Shown piece by piece: positions 52,436 to 62,116 of a DNA stretch of 64,000 bases. The stretch covers positions 186,001-250,000 of the forward strand of contig JBBDSP010000011.1 in NCBI GenBank assembly GCA_040904925.1, read 5' to 3'. This stretch comes from Gracilimonas sp040904925 (GTDB lineage Bacteria > Bacteroidota > Rhodothermia > Balneolales > Balneolaceae). The position numbers were made by a program, and so were the translations under genes. The notes beneath the pieces are model-generated. The model saw only the letters and a program-made list of their open reading frames with translations. It did not search any database and was not told the DNA's origin. The stretch's first letter is position 1, and each line of letters starts with the position of its first letter.

Positions 52436-53344
52436 ATGACGCTCGAAGATTTTTCAGAACAAACATTAGAGCTGGGAGATGATTATGAGGGGCGTGTTAT
52501 TGCCACGCTGATCACTTCTGACTTTAATAAAAAAGACCAACAACCTATACTCTACCTACATGGTTTTAACGATTATTTCTTCCATGCCCACGTTGCAGAA
52601 AAATTTCATCAACAGGGGTACAATTTTTTTGCCATCGATCTACGGAAATATGGCAGATCCATTCTTCCCCACCAAACACCGAATTATTGTCGTTCCATTA
52701 CCGAATATTTTGAAGAAATAAATCGCGCCCTGGAGATCATTGATGAAAATAATGTGATCCTCTTAGGCCACTCCACCGGCGGATTGATAGCCGGGGTATA
52801 TCTAAATACCGGTATGTATAAAGACCGAATTGACAAGCTCATTCTGAATTCTCCCTTTCTGGAGTTCAATATTAACTTTTGGCAGCGAATGTTTTTACTG
52901 CCCTTTGCCGGTCTCGTTTCTTTCTTTTTTCCTTATTCAGCCCGCAAGAAACCTTTCTCACATTTATACGGTGCCAGTATTTCGGATAAAAAGCATGGAG
53001 AGTGGTCGTACAATACAGATTGGAAACCGATACAGGGATTTCCTGCTTATTTCAAATGGGTCTATGCCATCAACCGGGCTCAAAAAAAGCTTCATATGGC
53101 CTCCAATATCAATATTCCTATTCTGATCCTGCATTCCGATTCTTCAAGTCAGCCTAAAAAATGGAATGAGATCGTTCTTAAAACTGACATGGTGCTGAAT
53201 ATCGATCATATTCAAAAATTTGGGAGAAAATTAGGGAGTGCTGTTACCTTTGCCGAGATACCGGAAGCCATGCATGATGTATTCCTCTCAAAAAAAGAAG
53301 TCAGAGAACGAGCCTTTGGTATTATGTTTGACTGGCTGAGATAA
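52436..53344 (+). CDS. Alpha/beta hydrolase (serine aminopeptidase/monoacylglycerol lipase-like)
   Basis: The 302-residue cytosolic protein has an oxyanion segment YLHGFNDYFFHAHVAEKFHQQGYNFFAIDLRKYGRS, a nucleophile elbow LLGHSTGGLIAGVYL near residue 111, and the acid/base region LILHSDSS and EAMHDVFL. It is in operon with DUF1801 and YwbE, 4 bp after the latter; its start has an AAAGAG Shine-Dalgarno. Confidence 0.9.
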   Translation: MTLEDFSEQTLELGDDYEGRVIATLITSDFNKKDQQPILYLHGFNDYFFHAHVAEKFHQQGYNFFAIDLRKYGRSILPHQTPNYCRSITEYFEEINRALEIIDENNVILLGHSTGGLIAGVYLNTGMYKDRIDKLILNSPFLEFNINFWQRMFLLPFAGLVSFFFPYSARKKPFSHLYGASISDKKHGEWSYNTDWKPIQGFPAYFKWVYAINRAQKKLHMASNINIPILILHSDSSSQPKKWNEIVLKTDMVLNIDHIQKFGRKLGSAVTFAEIPEAMHDVFLSKKEVRERAFGIMFDWLR

Positions 53345-53439
53345 ATTTATTCTATCTCCATTTTCTTTTATCACTTGCAAAGTCCAGAAAAATGCTTTTA
53401 TTAGATAAGACAACCATAAGTATCTAAGGGAGGTACAAT

Positions 53440-53877
53440 ATGCAGGTAAGTGAAATTCTAAACCGAAAAGGAAGAGATATTTATTCCGTTCAGCCGGATG
53501 AAACCGTTTATAACGCCATCGCTAAAATGGCTGAGCTTAATGTGGGAGCTTTACTGGTAATGGAGCAGGAGAGGCTCGCAGGCATCATATCTGAGCGGGA
53601 TTACAGAAATAAGGTGATACTTCAGGGAAGGACTTCTAAGACCACGGCTGTTAAGGAGATCATGACCGACCAAGTGATTCAGGTTAAACCCAGTGACACC
53701 GTTAATCTATGTATGCAGCTGATGACCGAGCATAAGATCCGACACCTCCCAATTGTTAATGAAGAAAAAGTGGTTGGCGTTGTCTCTATTGGTGATCTGG
53801 TGAAAACTATTATCGCCAAACAAAAGGTGGAGATCGATTCACTTCGTGATTATATCGGTGGCGGTTATCCCGGGTAG
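53440..53877 (+). CDS. Tandem CBS-domain protein
   Basis: The 145-residue protein consists of two CBS domains: SVQPDETVYNAIAKMAELNVGALLVMEQERLAGIISERDY and VKPSDTVNLCMQLMTEHKIRHLPIVNEEKVVGVVSIGDLVK, with an EIMTDQ linker. These bind adenosine nucleotides. The start has a near-consensus AAGGGAGGT 5 bp upstream, unusual in this genome. No catalytic domain is attached. Confidence 0.94.
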   Translation: MQVSEILNRKGRDIYSVQPDETVYNAIAKMAELNVGALLVMEQERLAGIISERDYRNKVILQGRTSKTTAVKEIMTDQVIQVKPSDTVNLCMQLMTEHKIRHLPIVNEEKVVGVVSIGDLVKTIIAKQKVEIDSLRDYIGGGYPG

Positions 53878-53929
53878 TATATTGCCTTACATCTTGATGA
53901 CGTAAACGCTACCTTTCCCAAAAAAGGAA

Positions 53930-54562
53930 ATGAACTGTACACTTTGCAACACTGAAACGGAATCTTTTTACTATTACGAAAAAGAAGACCGGCAATATAA
54001 CCGCTGCCCTAACTGCAAAGCCGTGTTGATGGATATCGATGATTATCCCACTCCCGAGGAAGAAATACACCGGTATTCCAGCCACAATAATGATGTGGAA
54101 GATCCCCGCTACCAAAATTTCGTATCTCCCTTGGTTGAAAAGATATCGGCGGGATATGATCCAGATTCCCTTGGCTTGGATTATGGTTCCGGAACCGGAC
54201 CTGTAATCACAAAGATGCTGAAAGATCGTGGGTATGAACTCAACGTATTTGACCCTTTCTTCGATAATCATCCTGATGTACTGAAATTGAAGTATGATTA
54301 TATCGTCAGCTGTGAAGTGATCGAACATTTTCACAAACCATATCAGGAATTCGGGAATTTAAAAGAGATGCTCAAAACAAAAGGCGCTCTTTTCCTGAAA
54401 ACAGACCTCTATACCGATGACCGCAATTTCCACGCCTGGTACTATAAAAGTGATGAAACCCACGTTTTTTTCTATCATCCTGAAACATTTAAGTGGATAC
54501 AGAATGAATTTGGGTTCAGTGATCTTGAAATAGACGAGAGACACATCACGCTTTCCCTTTAA
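53930..54562 (+). CDS. Class I SAM-dependent methyltransferase with zinc-ribbon N-terminus
   Basis: The 210-residue protein has a four-Cys knuckle C3-x2-C6...C26-x2-C29, then the SAM-binding loop LGLDYGSGTGPVITKML near residue 81 and DYIVSCEVIEHFHKPYQEF. The C-terminal part includes DRNFHAWYYKSDETHVFFYHPETFKW. Related to 3-demethylubiquinone-type methyltransferases; the substrate is unknown. It starts 53 bp after the CBS gene. Confidence 0.87.
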   Translation: MNCTLCNTETESFYYYEKEDRQYNRCPNCKAVLMDIDDYPTPEEEIHRYSSHNNDVEDPRYQNFVSPLVEKISAGYDPDSLGLDYGSGTGPVITKMLKDRGYELNVFDPFFDNHPDVLKLKYDYIVSCEVIEHFHKPYQEFGNLKEMLKTKGALFLKTDLYTDDRNFHAWYYKSDETHVFFYHPETFKWIQNEFGFSDLEIDERHITLSL

Positions 54563-54698
54563 TTTTATTTCTTTCCTAACCTGCTGGCATATAGACAATT
54601 ACAAAATAATTATGCACATTAGCCTCATTAACTATGGGGCTTTTGCTTTTCTATGGAGTATCGGGTACAAGAGCTTCTCTAACTTAAAATCATTTGCT

Positions 54699-55682
54699 AT
54701 GAAGAAACTGTTTTTAGTTTTGGGAGTAGTGTTTTTGGTTCTGCTGTCTGTGATCTCTGCTGCATTGGTCTATATATCCGCAGCTTTACCTGATGTAGGT
54801 CCTGCTCCTGATATTGATATCGAACTTACCACCGAACGTATCGACCGCGGTAAACACCTCGCGAATAATGTCATGGTTTGTATGCATTGCCATACGCCCC
54901 AGGAAAAAACCAAGTTTGCCCATCCGCTTAAACCGAAAATACTTGGCGCCGGCGGCAATCTTTTTGGGGTAGAAAAAGAAGGACTACCGGGTGACTATTA
55001 TTCTCCCAACCTCACTCCTGCCAATCTTGGAGACTGGAGCGACGGTGAGATCTACCGTGCTGTTACATCCGGTGTTAGTAAAGACGGAAGAGCATTATTT
55101 CCCATCATGCCATGGCCAAATTATGCCACCATGGCTCAAGAGGATATTTATGCCGTGATCGCCTACCTAAGAACACTGAAACCTGTTGAGCATGAAGTTC
55201 CGGAATCAGAATCCTATTTTCCTATGAATTTCATCATAAACACCATGCCAACTAAAGCTGAACCCGGGATCGCACCGGTTAAAACAGACCCGGTTTCATG
55301 GGGAAAATACCTTGTAACAGCAGCAAGCTGTATGGACTGTCACACCCCAAAAAATAAGGGGGCGAATATACCCGGTATGGATCTGGCTGGTGGATATGAG
55401 TTTGGCTTAGAAGATGGCAGCATCGTTCGCACAGCCAATATAACTCCGGACCTTACAACAGGAATAGGAAGCTGGAACGAAGATATGTTTGTGAACCGCT
55501 TCAAAGCCTACGCCAATACTGCTTTTATATTCGATGAAATTCCATCCGGCCAATTCAATACCGTCATGCCCTGGAAAGATTATGCACAGATGTCGGATGA
55601 AGAACTAAAAGCCATTTTTGCTTATCTCAAAACAGTTGAACCGGTCGAACATCTGGTAACCAGATTTACACCGGTCGAGTAA
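54699..55682 (+). CDS. Diheme c-type cytochrome
   Basis: From the ATG at 54699 the protein has 327 residues: MKKLFLVLGVVFLVLLSVISAALVYI is an N-terminal signal or anchor, followed by two cytochrome c domains with heme sites CMHCH (~residue 60) and CMDCH (~residue 210). Each domain ends with the methionine-type MPWPNYATM and MPWKDYAQM. An upstream ATG at 54612 is in frame but adds 29 residues before the signal. Similar to alcohol/gluconate dehydrogenase cytochrome subunits, but no such enzyme is near. Confidence 0.9.
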   Translation: MKKLFLVLGVVFLVLLSVISAALVYISAALPDVGPAPDIDIELTTERIDRGKHLANNVMVCMHCHTPQEKTKFAHPLKPKILGAGGNLFGVEKEGLPGDYYSPNLTPANLGDWSDGEIYRAVTSGVSKDGRALFPIMPWPNYATMAQEDIYAVIAYLRTLKPVEHEVPESESYFPMNFIINTMPTKAEPGIAPVKTDPVSWGKYLVTAASCMDCHTPKNKGANIPGMDLAGGYEFGLEDGSIVRTANITPDLTTGIGSWNEDMFVNRFKAYANTAFIFDEIPSGQFNTVMPWKDYAQMSDEELKAIFAYLKTVEPVEHLVTRFTPVE

Positions 55683-55711
55683 AAGCAAATCTTTCCAAAT
55701 TTATACAATCA

Positions 55712-55750
55712 TAAAAGGTTCAGCCATAAAGCCTGACTGAACCTTTTATA
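55712..55750. terminator. Bidirectional terminator
   Basis: Perfect 13-bp stem ATAAAAGGTTCAG (55712-55724) / CTGAACCTTTTAT (55738-55750), A-rich on the left and T-rich on the right, between convergent cytochrome c and M1 peptidase genes. Confidence 0.88.
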
Positions 55751-55752
55751 AT

Positions 55753-57408
55753 TTACTCCCCAAGTAAATTAAAGCTGCCTGCATAGTAATTCTGATCTAA
55801 AACCAAACGGGGTTCATCCACCTCATCAACGTCCAAATTATTTAATGTCGTAGTTGGATTCAGCCTTACCTCCTTTCCGTTAACCGTAACATCAACCGGC
55901 ATACTGAAACCACTGACAGTATTTACCCAGCGATACATTAACTGCGCGTCACGAAAAGCGTATTCCAGTATAGGAATTCTTGTATCCCGCAGATATTGAT
56001 CAAAGAAAGGGGTTAGATCCATTTCGAGTTTATCGCTTATATAGTCCTCAACCTCATTCGACGTAACGGTTTGATGATAGAATTCCCGATTCAACCCTCG
56101 CAGCGTTTCCCTCCATAGTGAATCATTGTCAACAACTTGTCTCAACGTGTGCAGCAGATTTCCGCCTTTGTTATACATGTCGTTTGAGCCACGCTGATTT
56201 ACCTCATAAGTCCCGATCAGCGGCCGGTCATTTTGAATACCGAATCGCAATCCCTGAACATATTCATTGGCGGCTACTTCCCCATGATGATAATCCAGAT
56301 AAAGACTTTCGGAATAATTGGTAAAACCTTCATGAACCCACATATCGGCTACATCGGCATAGGTTATATTATTGGCAAACCACTCGTGGCCGGTTTCGTG
56401 AATAATGATGAAGTCAAACTTCATCCCCCAACCTGAACCACTCAGGTCACGTCCTAAATATCCATTTTGATATCCATTTCCATAAGTAACCGAGCTTTGG
56501 TGCTCCATGCCCAAATAGGGAGCTTCCACTAGTTTGTATCCGTCTTCATAGAACGGATAGGGGCCGAACCAATGTTCAAAAGCATCCATCATAGGTTTTA
56601 CCTGTTTGAATTGTTCCCGGGCCTTTTCTTCATTTTCTCGCAATACATAGTAATCTAGATCGAGGGTACCTTTTTCGCCTTCATACTTTTCGCTGAAATG
56701 CACATAATCTCCAATATTAATATTCACGCCGTAGTTATTGATCGGATTAGAAACGAACCAATGCCAGGTTTTTGTCCCGTTACCGGCATCATCAACTGCT
56801 CTTAATCGTCCGTTAGAAACATCCATCAAAGAATCCGGAGCGGTGATACTGATGAGCATGCTATCCGGCTCATCATAGGGATGATCTTTATTAGGCCACC
56901 AGACACTAGCTCCTATTCCCTGGTTTGAAGTTGCCACAAATGGCTTCCCATTACTGTCTTCTGTCCATGTAAATCCACCATCCCAGGGTGGGCGGACTGC
57001 TACTTTGGGCTTTCCGGAATAATGTACCGTTAGCTCTCTTACTTCACCGACTTTTTGTTCTTCCTCAAGCTTAACAAAGTAAGCACTTCCTTCCCTTCTA
57101 AAATCCAGCTCCCGACCGCTTTGAATGATCCCGGAAATTTCCAGTGGTTCCTGAAGGTCGACCTGCATAGTTTGATATGGTTCCAGAACGATATACTGAA
57201 TTTCATTACTCCCGGAAATTGAGCTGTCAGAAATATTCACCTTCACGGACAAATGATAATAGCTAAGATCCCACCACGCTCTTTCCTCGGTTACAGTCCC
57301 ACGCAGTGTATCCTGCAAAGTATATTGACGAGCATGAATTTGATCTGATCCGGCCCAAAAAACCGTGAGTAAAGAAAATAGAAAAATACTGAACGTTTTT
57401 GATGCCAT
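55753..57408 (-). CDS. M1 family metallopeptidase (aminopeptidase N-like), secreted
   Basis: From ATG at 57408 the protein is 551 residues, beginning MASKTFSIFLFSLLTVFWAG as a signal peptide; a longer reading from 57444 adds 12 unlikely residues. It has the M1 N-terminal beta domain, the GAMEN-like GMEHQSSVTYG, and the zinc site FIIIHETGHEWFANNITYADVADMWVHEGFTNYSE (HExxH plus distal Glu) near residue 335. It lacks the long C-terminal helical domain of PepN, as many bacterial M1 enzymes do. Removes N-terminal amino acids from peptides in the periplasm. Confidence 0.93.
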   Translation of the reverse strand: MASKTFSIFLFSLLTVFWAGSDQIHARQYTLQDTLRGTVTEERAWWDLSYYHLSVKVNISDSSISGSNEIQYIVLEPYQTMQVDLQEPLEISGIIQSGRELDFRREGSAYFVKLEEEQKVGEVRELTVHYSGKPKVAVRPPWDGGFTWTEDSNGKPFVATSNQGIGASVWWPNKDHPYDEPDSMLISITAPDSLMDVSNGRLRAVDDAGNGTKTWHWFVSNPINNYGVNINIGDYVHFSEKYEGEKGTLDLDYYVLRENEEKAREQFKQVKPMMDAFEHWFGPYPFYEDGYKLVEAPYLGMEHQSSVTYGNGYQNGYLGRDLSGSGWGMKFDFIIIHETGHEWFANNITYADVADMWVHEGFTNYSESLYLDYHHGEVAANEYVQGLRFGIQNDRPLIGTYEVNQRGSNDMYNKGGNLLHTLRQVVDNDSLWRETLRGLNREFYHQTVTSNEVEDYISDKLEMDLTPFFDQYLRDTRIPILEYAFRDAQLMYRWVNTVSGFSMPVDVTVNGKEVRLNPTTTLNNLDVDEVDEPRLVLDQNYYAGSFNLLGE

Positions 57409-57676
57409 ATGTTTTGGTATGAACGGAGAGTAAAAACAATCCATGCTAGTTATTTAAGTATATTTTTTTAAGAAGTTAGCTTAGGTCTAATTTTAGAAAT
57501 ATACTTATATTCTGTATATTGAGTTTATAAGAATTAGAGGCAATATATATACATAAAACACCTACTAGACTGAAACGAAAAGCTACATGTTTCATGGTGT
57601 TCTCTTCCCTTGCCTTACGGGAAAGTTTCTTTACAAAATCATAATAGTAAATAAATTATAATTTTCGGATCTAATC

Positions 57677-58879
57677 ATGAAAAATCTACTACTATTTGTT
57701 ACTTCTTTTTTGATGTTCTTGTCTACATATACCTTCGAGGCTGTGGCACAGGATGATGAATCTTCACTTTCGGTAGGTGGTGCTGTACGTTATAATGTAC
57801 TTCTCACTGATTATGAGGATGGAACAATTGATAACAATGACGCACAATTTACTTGGGATACATGGCGCATTAATGTGAATGCCGAAAATAACGGTGTAAA
57901 ATTAAACTTTGAATATCGCTTCTATCCCACTTTCAATACTCATTTTGTTAAACAAGGATGGATCGGTTATGACTTTAATGAAAAGGATAATATCCAGATC
58001 GGTGTAACACAGGTGCCTTTTGGGAATCTGCAGTATAACTCACATAATTGGTGGTTTCAGGGACCTTACTATGTAGGCCTTGAAGACGATCACGACATGG
58101 GTATCAAATATACGCACACAAGCGACAATTGGGATATCATGGCTGCCTATTTCTTTCAGCCTGAACCCGCAGGGCCAGCCGCAGGATCGGGATCATTTGG
58201 CTTTGGAGGATCAGGTCGCTATTCATATGACATTGTTCCTGTAACAGAAGTAACAGATGGAAACAATAACGTTACTCGAGAGGCAAGGTCAAATTATGAG
58301 CGTAATCAACTGAATCTGAGAGGTACACGAACATTTGAAATCGATAACGGAGATGTGAATGTAGGAGCAAGTGGTCAACTTGGACAGATCTGGAATCAGG
58401 CATTGGACGAAAATACTTCCCGCTATGCTTTGGCCGTTCATACCGATATCAATTATGGAAACTGGAATTTTAAAGGTCAGTTTACCAATTATGGAATGGA
58501 TGCGCAGGATGACAACGGGCAAAGCGTTGATTTTGTATATATGGGAGCCTACGCTTCACCATATCCAGTTGCAACCGAAATGAACATGTACTCAGCCGGT
58601 TTGAGTTACAGTTATGATGTGGATTGGGGACCGATCACAAACCTGAATTTCTACAACGATTACACCTACTTCCAGAAAAATATTGACGGGTTCAATGATG
58701 CCCATCAACACGTCCTTGGGTTCTTACTCTCTGCCGGTGATGTATATACCTACTTTGATATCGCCCGTGGAAGTAACCACCCATGGCTTACTGAAAGCTT
58801 TGGGCAGGGACTAGGGTCAGGCCTGAATGATGCCCGATGGAATACCCGTTTCAATATTAACATTGGATATTACTTCTAA
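57677..58879 (+). CDS. Outer-membrane porin-like beta-barrel protein
   Basis: The 400-residue protein has a signal peptide (LLLFVTSFLMFLSTYTFEAVAQ) and alternating beta strands with aromatic ends (WRINVNAENNGVKLNFEYRFYP, IGYDFNEKDNIQIGVTQVPFG, MGIKYTHTSDNWDIMAAYFF), ending in RFNINIGYYF, a typical barrel C-terminus with terminal Phe. Related to phosphate-selective porins in size. It lies upstream of the betaine transporter and may be co-transcribed, giving an outer-membrane entry route. Confidence 0.82.
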   Translation: MKNLLLFVTSFLMFLSTYTFEAVAQDDESSLSVGGAVRYNVLLTDYEDGTIDNNDAQFTWDTWRINVNAENNGVKLNFEYRFYPTFNTHFVKQGWIGYDFNEKDNIQIGVTQVPFGNLQYNSHNWWFQGPYYVGLEDDHDMGIKYTHTSDNWDIMAAYFFQPEPAGPAAGSGSFGFGGSGRYSYDIVPVTEVTDGNNNVTREARSNYERNQLNLRGTRTFEIDNGDVNVGASGQLGQIWNQALDENTSRYALAVHTDINYGNWNFKGQFTNYGMDAQDDNGQSVDFVYMGAYASPYPVATEMNMYSAGLSYSYDVDWGPITNLNFYNDYTYFQKNIDGFNDAHQHVLGFLLSAGDVYTYFDIARGSNHPWLTESFGQGLGSGLNDARWNTRFNINIGYYF

Positions 58880-58895
58880 ATAAAATTAGCTAGTT

Positions 58896-58957
58896 ATCCC
58901 GCCTTTGTGGCGGGATCTCCTTAGTGAACACACCATCTCCTTTGCTAAGGAGATCCC
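58896..58957. promoter_or_regulatory. Two overlapping, mutually exclusive hairpins before proV
   Basis: Hairpin 1: ATCCCGCC (58896-58903) with GGCGGGAT (58909-58916). Hairpin 2: GGGATCTCCTTAG (58912-58924) with CTAAGGAGATCCC (58945-58957), a perfect 13-bp stem. They share GGGAT, so only one can form fully. No T-run follows, so they are not standard terminators; a processing or attenuation switch between porin and transporter is possible. Confidence 0.6.
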
Positions 58958-59022
58958 GGCTATTGGTTTGGATGACTTCCTTAAATAACAATCAACGGAA
59001 TCACTGAGCTCAGTAACCAATT

Positions 59023-60249
59023 ATGGCAACAATCACGGTACAAAATCTTTTCAAGATCTTCGGAAAAAATCCGGAGAAAGCGCTACCCCTCATCGAAGAA
59101 GGCAAATCAAAGGATGAGATCCTTGACGAAACCGGTAACACCATTGGTATAAATGATGCCAGCTTCGAAGTAAAAGAAAAAGAGATGTTCGTTATCATGG
59201 GGCTATCCGGAAGTGGGAAATCCACGGTTCTTCGATGTCTGAACAGATTGATAGAACCAACCAGGGGAACTATAATGATTGGCGACGAAAACATTACCAA
59301 AATTAGTAAAGAACGTCTGCTGGAAATGCGCCGTACCAAAATGTCGATGGTCTTTCAGAATTTTGGATTATTTCCTCACAGAACCGTTGCCAATAATGTG
59401 GAATATGGCCTTGAAATCAGCGGTATGGAAAAAGAAGAGCGTCGGAAAAAAGCATACGACGCCCTCGAAAAAGTTGGGCTCAAAGGCTATGAAGAACAAA
59501 AGCCAAGTGAACTGAGCGGTGGTATGCAGCAACGGGTTGGACTTGCCCGTGCTCTCGCCAACGATCCCGAGATACTACTTATGGATGAGGCATTTAGTGC
59601 ACTTGACCCTCTCATTCGTGCCGACATGCAGGATGAGCTTCTAGAACTTCAGGCTGAAGTAAATAAAACTGTTGTCTTTATTACCCATGACCTTGATGAA
59701 GCACTTAAGATCGGAGACCGCATCGCCATTATGAAGGATGGATATGTGGTACAGGTCGGAACTCCCGAAGAAATTCTCACCAATCCCGCCGATGATTATG
59801 TAAAGGCTTTTGTACAGAATGTAGATCGCACAAAGATCATCACCGCAAATGCCATTATGAGAAAGGCACCGACCATTCAGGTTCCAAAAGATGGTCCTTC
59901 TGTAGCCATCCGGAATATGGAAAAAGTGGGTGTGTCCACAACTTATGTAGTGAATGAAAAACGACACCTGAAAGGAATCGTAACGATAGATGATGCTATT
60001 TCAGTCAAAGAAAATGACAAAAAAGATCTGGAAGATATCATCATTTCAGATATTGAGGTGGCAGGACCGGATACGCCTATCAATGCCTTACTCACCAAAT
60101 CCATACAGTCAAAATATCCTATTGCGGTGATCGATGAAGAAAGTAAACTGCTGGGCATCGTTGACCGGGCAACTATTTTAGCTGAACTGAATGAGAACGG
60201 ATCGAATCAATCTGAAGAACAAGAGAATAAATTTAAACTGAGCAAATAA
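59023..60249 (+). CDS. proV: Glycine betaine/proline ABC transporter ATP-binding protein with CBS tail
   Basis: The 408-residue protein has the ATPase with Walker A GLSGSGKSTVLRCLN near residue 59, Q-loop FQNFGLFPHRTVANNVEYGL, signature LSGGMQQRVGLARALA, Walker B ILLMDEAFSALDP and the H-loop ITHDLDEA, then two CBS repeats ~270-395 typical of ProV/OpuAA, which sense ionic strength. First gene of a proVWX operon; the permease begins 6 bp after its stop. Confidence 0.96.
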   Translation: MATITVQNLFKIFGKNPEKALPLIEEGKSKDEILDETGNTIGINDASFEVKEKEMFVIMGLSGSGKSTVLRCLNRLIEPTRGTIMIGDENITKISKERLLEMRRTKMSMVFQNFGLFPHRTVANNVEYGLEISGMEKEERRKKAYDALEKVGLKGYEEQKPSELSGGMQQRVGLARALANDPEILLMDEAFSALDPLIRADMQDELLELQAEVNKTVVFITHDLDEALKIGDRIAIMKDGYVVQVGTPEEILTNPADDYVKAFVQNVDRTKIITANAIMRKAPTIQVPKDGPSVAIRNMEKVGVSTTYVVNEKRHLKGIVTIDDAISVKENDKKDLEDIIISDIEVAGPDTPINALLTKSIQSKYPIAVIDEESKLLGIVDRATILAELNENGSNQSEEQENKFKLSK

Positions 60250-60255
60250 ACGACC

Positions 60256-61080
60256 ATGTTTGATATACCTGTTGGAAGTTTTTTTGAATTTGTAATTAAC
60301 TGGCTCACGGACAATCTAGGTGGCTTTTTTGATCTGATCACCGTTACTGTTAAAGCCTTTTTAGTGGGAGTGGAAAATATACTGTTATTCCCGCATCCCA
60401 TTGTCATGATCATATTGCTGGCCGGGCTGGCATGGTATGTATCAGGAAAAGGAGTCGGGATATTTACTGTCATCGGATTTATTGTAATTGAAGGCATGAA
60501 CATGTGGGACGGCACCATGGAAACCCTTGCACTGATCATAACGGCTGTTTTCATTGCTTTATTGATCGGTATACCCGCCGGAATCTGGGCATCCAAAAGT
60601 ACAGCTGTTGAAAGTACAGTACGTCCCATCCTCGATTTTATGCAGACCATGCCTGCTTTTGTGTATTTAATTCCGGCCGTTCTGTTTTTTGGATTGGGCG
60701 AGGTTCCCGGCATTATTGCCACCCTTATATTTGCCATGCCCCCGGCAGTCCGGCTTACGAACCTTGGGATCCGGCAAGTTCCGGAGGAGATCAAAGAAGC
60801 AGCACTGGCATTCGGCTCTGATTCCAAACAGATGCTATTTAAAGTGGAACTCCCTGTCGCACTCCCTACTATTTTGGCGGGTGTAAATCAGACCATAATG
60901 CTGGCGCTGTCCATGGTTGTAATTGCCGCATTGATCGGTGCCGGAGGATTGGGGCAACCCGTGGTTACAGGGCTTCAGCAACTGGATATTGGTTTGGGTT
61001 TTGAAGGTGGGTTGGCCATCGTGATCCTGGCTGTATTTTTGGATCGTGTGACACAATCACTTGGAACGGCTACACAGTAA
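60256..61080 (+). CDS. proW: Glycine betaine/proline ABC transporter permease
   Basis: The 274-residue protein has about six transmembrane helices and the ABC-permease EAA loop EEIKEAALAFGSDSKQMLFKVELPVALP. Characteristic ProW/OpuAB text: FDLITVTVKAFLVGVEN, MWDGTMETLALIITAVFIALLIGIPAGIWASKS, TMPAFVYLIPAVLFFGLGEVPGIIATLIFAMPPAVRLTNLGIRQVP. It forms the inner-membrane channel of the importer; 6 bp after proV. Confidence 0.96.
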   Translation: MFDIPVGSFFEFVINWLTDNLGGFFDLITVTVKAFLVGVENILLFPHPIVMIILLAGLAWYVSGKGVGIFTVIGFIVIEGMNMWDGTMETLALIITAVFIALLIGIPAGIWASKSTAVESTVRPILDFMQTMPAFVYLIPAVLFFGLGEVPGIIATLIFAMPPAVRLTNLGIRQVPEEIKEAALAFGSDSKQMLFKVELPVALPTILAGVNQTIMLALSMVVIAALIGAGGLGQPVVTGLQQLDIGLGFEGGLAIVILAVFLDRVTQSLGTATQ

Positions 61081-61148
61081 AAGATTTTTTGAATATGATG
61101 GACAAAGAATACAAACCAAACAAGAACACAAACCAAACAGAGAGAATT

Positions 61149-62045
61149 ATGTTATCCAACAATAAAATAATGAATATGATATCGAAGCTGGGAGTATTTG
61201 TCCTGGCTATCGGGCTAATCTCAGGTTGTACTGAACAGCAAAATGAAAAATCCGCTGATCTTGTATATGTTAACTGGGCGGAAGGGATTGCTTACACCAA
61301 TCTTGCTAAAGTAGTACTTGAAGATAAAATGGGATATGAAGTGGAGATCACTTCTGCCGACGTAGGTCCTGCTTATACTGCTATAGCCCAAGGTGATGCC
61401 GATGCTTTTATGGAAACATGGCTACCGGTATTACATGCTGATTACTACGAGCAATTTCAAGATGATATCGTTGATTTAGGTGTTGTCTATGATGGTACAC
61501 AAAGTGGATTAGTTGTGCCTCAATACGTCGAAATTGACAGTATATCACAACTGAATAGCGTTCGGGATGAATTTGACGGGGAAATTACCGGAATTGATGC
61601 CGGAGCCGGAATTATGAAAACTACCAGCAATTTGATCGAAGAATACAATCTTGATTACGAATTGGTACAATCAAGCGGTCCGGCCATGACCTCAGCTCTG
61701 CAACGGGCCTATGAAGATGAAGAACCCATTGTTGTAACAGGCTGGAAGCCCCACTGGAAATTCGGTCGTTTTGACCTAAAATTCCTCAAACAAGATGAAG
61801 ACAAGGAACTCTGGGGAACCGGACAGATCCACATCATGGGTCGTCAGGATTTAGCTATGGATAAGCCTGCACTGGCCAACTTTCTTGCGAACATGGAACT
61901 CACCGATCCCGAATTGGCTGACCTTATGGTTGCCATCAATGAGTCGGATGAAGACAACGAAGTTGTTGCCCGTCAGTGGATGATGGACAATGAAGATGTG
62001 ATCGAAGACTGGATCCCTGCTGATACACAGCAAGCTGAAATGTAA
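61149..62045 (+). CDS. proX: Glycine betaine ABC transporter substrate-binding lipoprotein
   Basis: From ATG at 61149 the protein has 298 residues: a lipoprotein signal with GLISGC, then the OpuAC-type domain. Aromatic binding residues are visible in YVNWAEGIAYTNLAK, METWLPVLHADYYEQ and VVTGWKPHWKFGRFDLKFL. The TTG at 61089 or ATGs at 61095/61098 are in frame but add a polar extension before the signal; GAGAG precedes the chosen ATG. It delivers betaine-like solutes to ProVW. A strong terminator follows. Confidence 0.93.
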   Translation: MLSNNKIMNMISKLGVFVLAIGLISGCTEQQNEKSADLVYVNWAEGIAYTNLAKVVLEDKMGYEVEITSADVGPAYTAIAQGDADAFMETWLPVLHADYYEQFQDDIVDLGVVYDGTQSGLVVPQYVEIDSISQLNSVRDEFDGEITGIDAGAGIMKTTSNLIEEYNLDYELVQSSGPAMTSALQRAYEDEEPIVVTGWKPHWKFGRFDLKFLKQDEDKELWGTGQIHIMGRQDLAMDKPALANFLANMELTDPELADLMVAINESDEDNEVVARQWMMDNEDVIEDWIPADTQQAEM

Positions 62046-62073
62046 GCCTACAATTATATCAAGTTAATTTTCT

Positions 62074-62108
62074 AAAGGAAATGCGTTGGCTCGTATTTCC
62101 TTTTTTTT
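62074..62108 (+). terminator. Terminator of the betaine transporter operon
   Basis: 12-bp stem AAAGGAAATGCG (62074-62085) / CGTATTTCCTTT (62092-62103) with one G-T pair, loop TTGGCT, and a run of T. Confidence 0.9.
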
Positions 62109-62116
62109 ATGGATTA

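Noticed and set aside
57445..57676. Possible small RNA or leader before the porin gene
   Set aside because: The 232-bp region is AT-rich with only weak hairpins; I see no promoter or structure firm enough to report.
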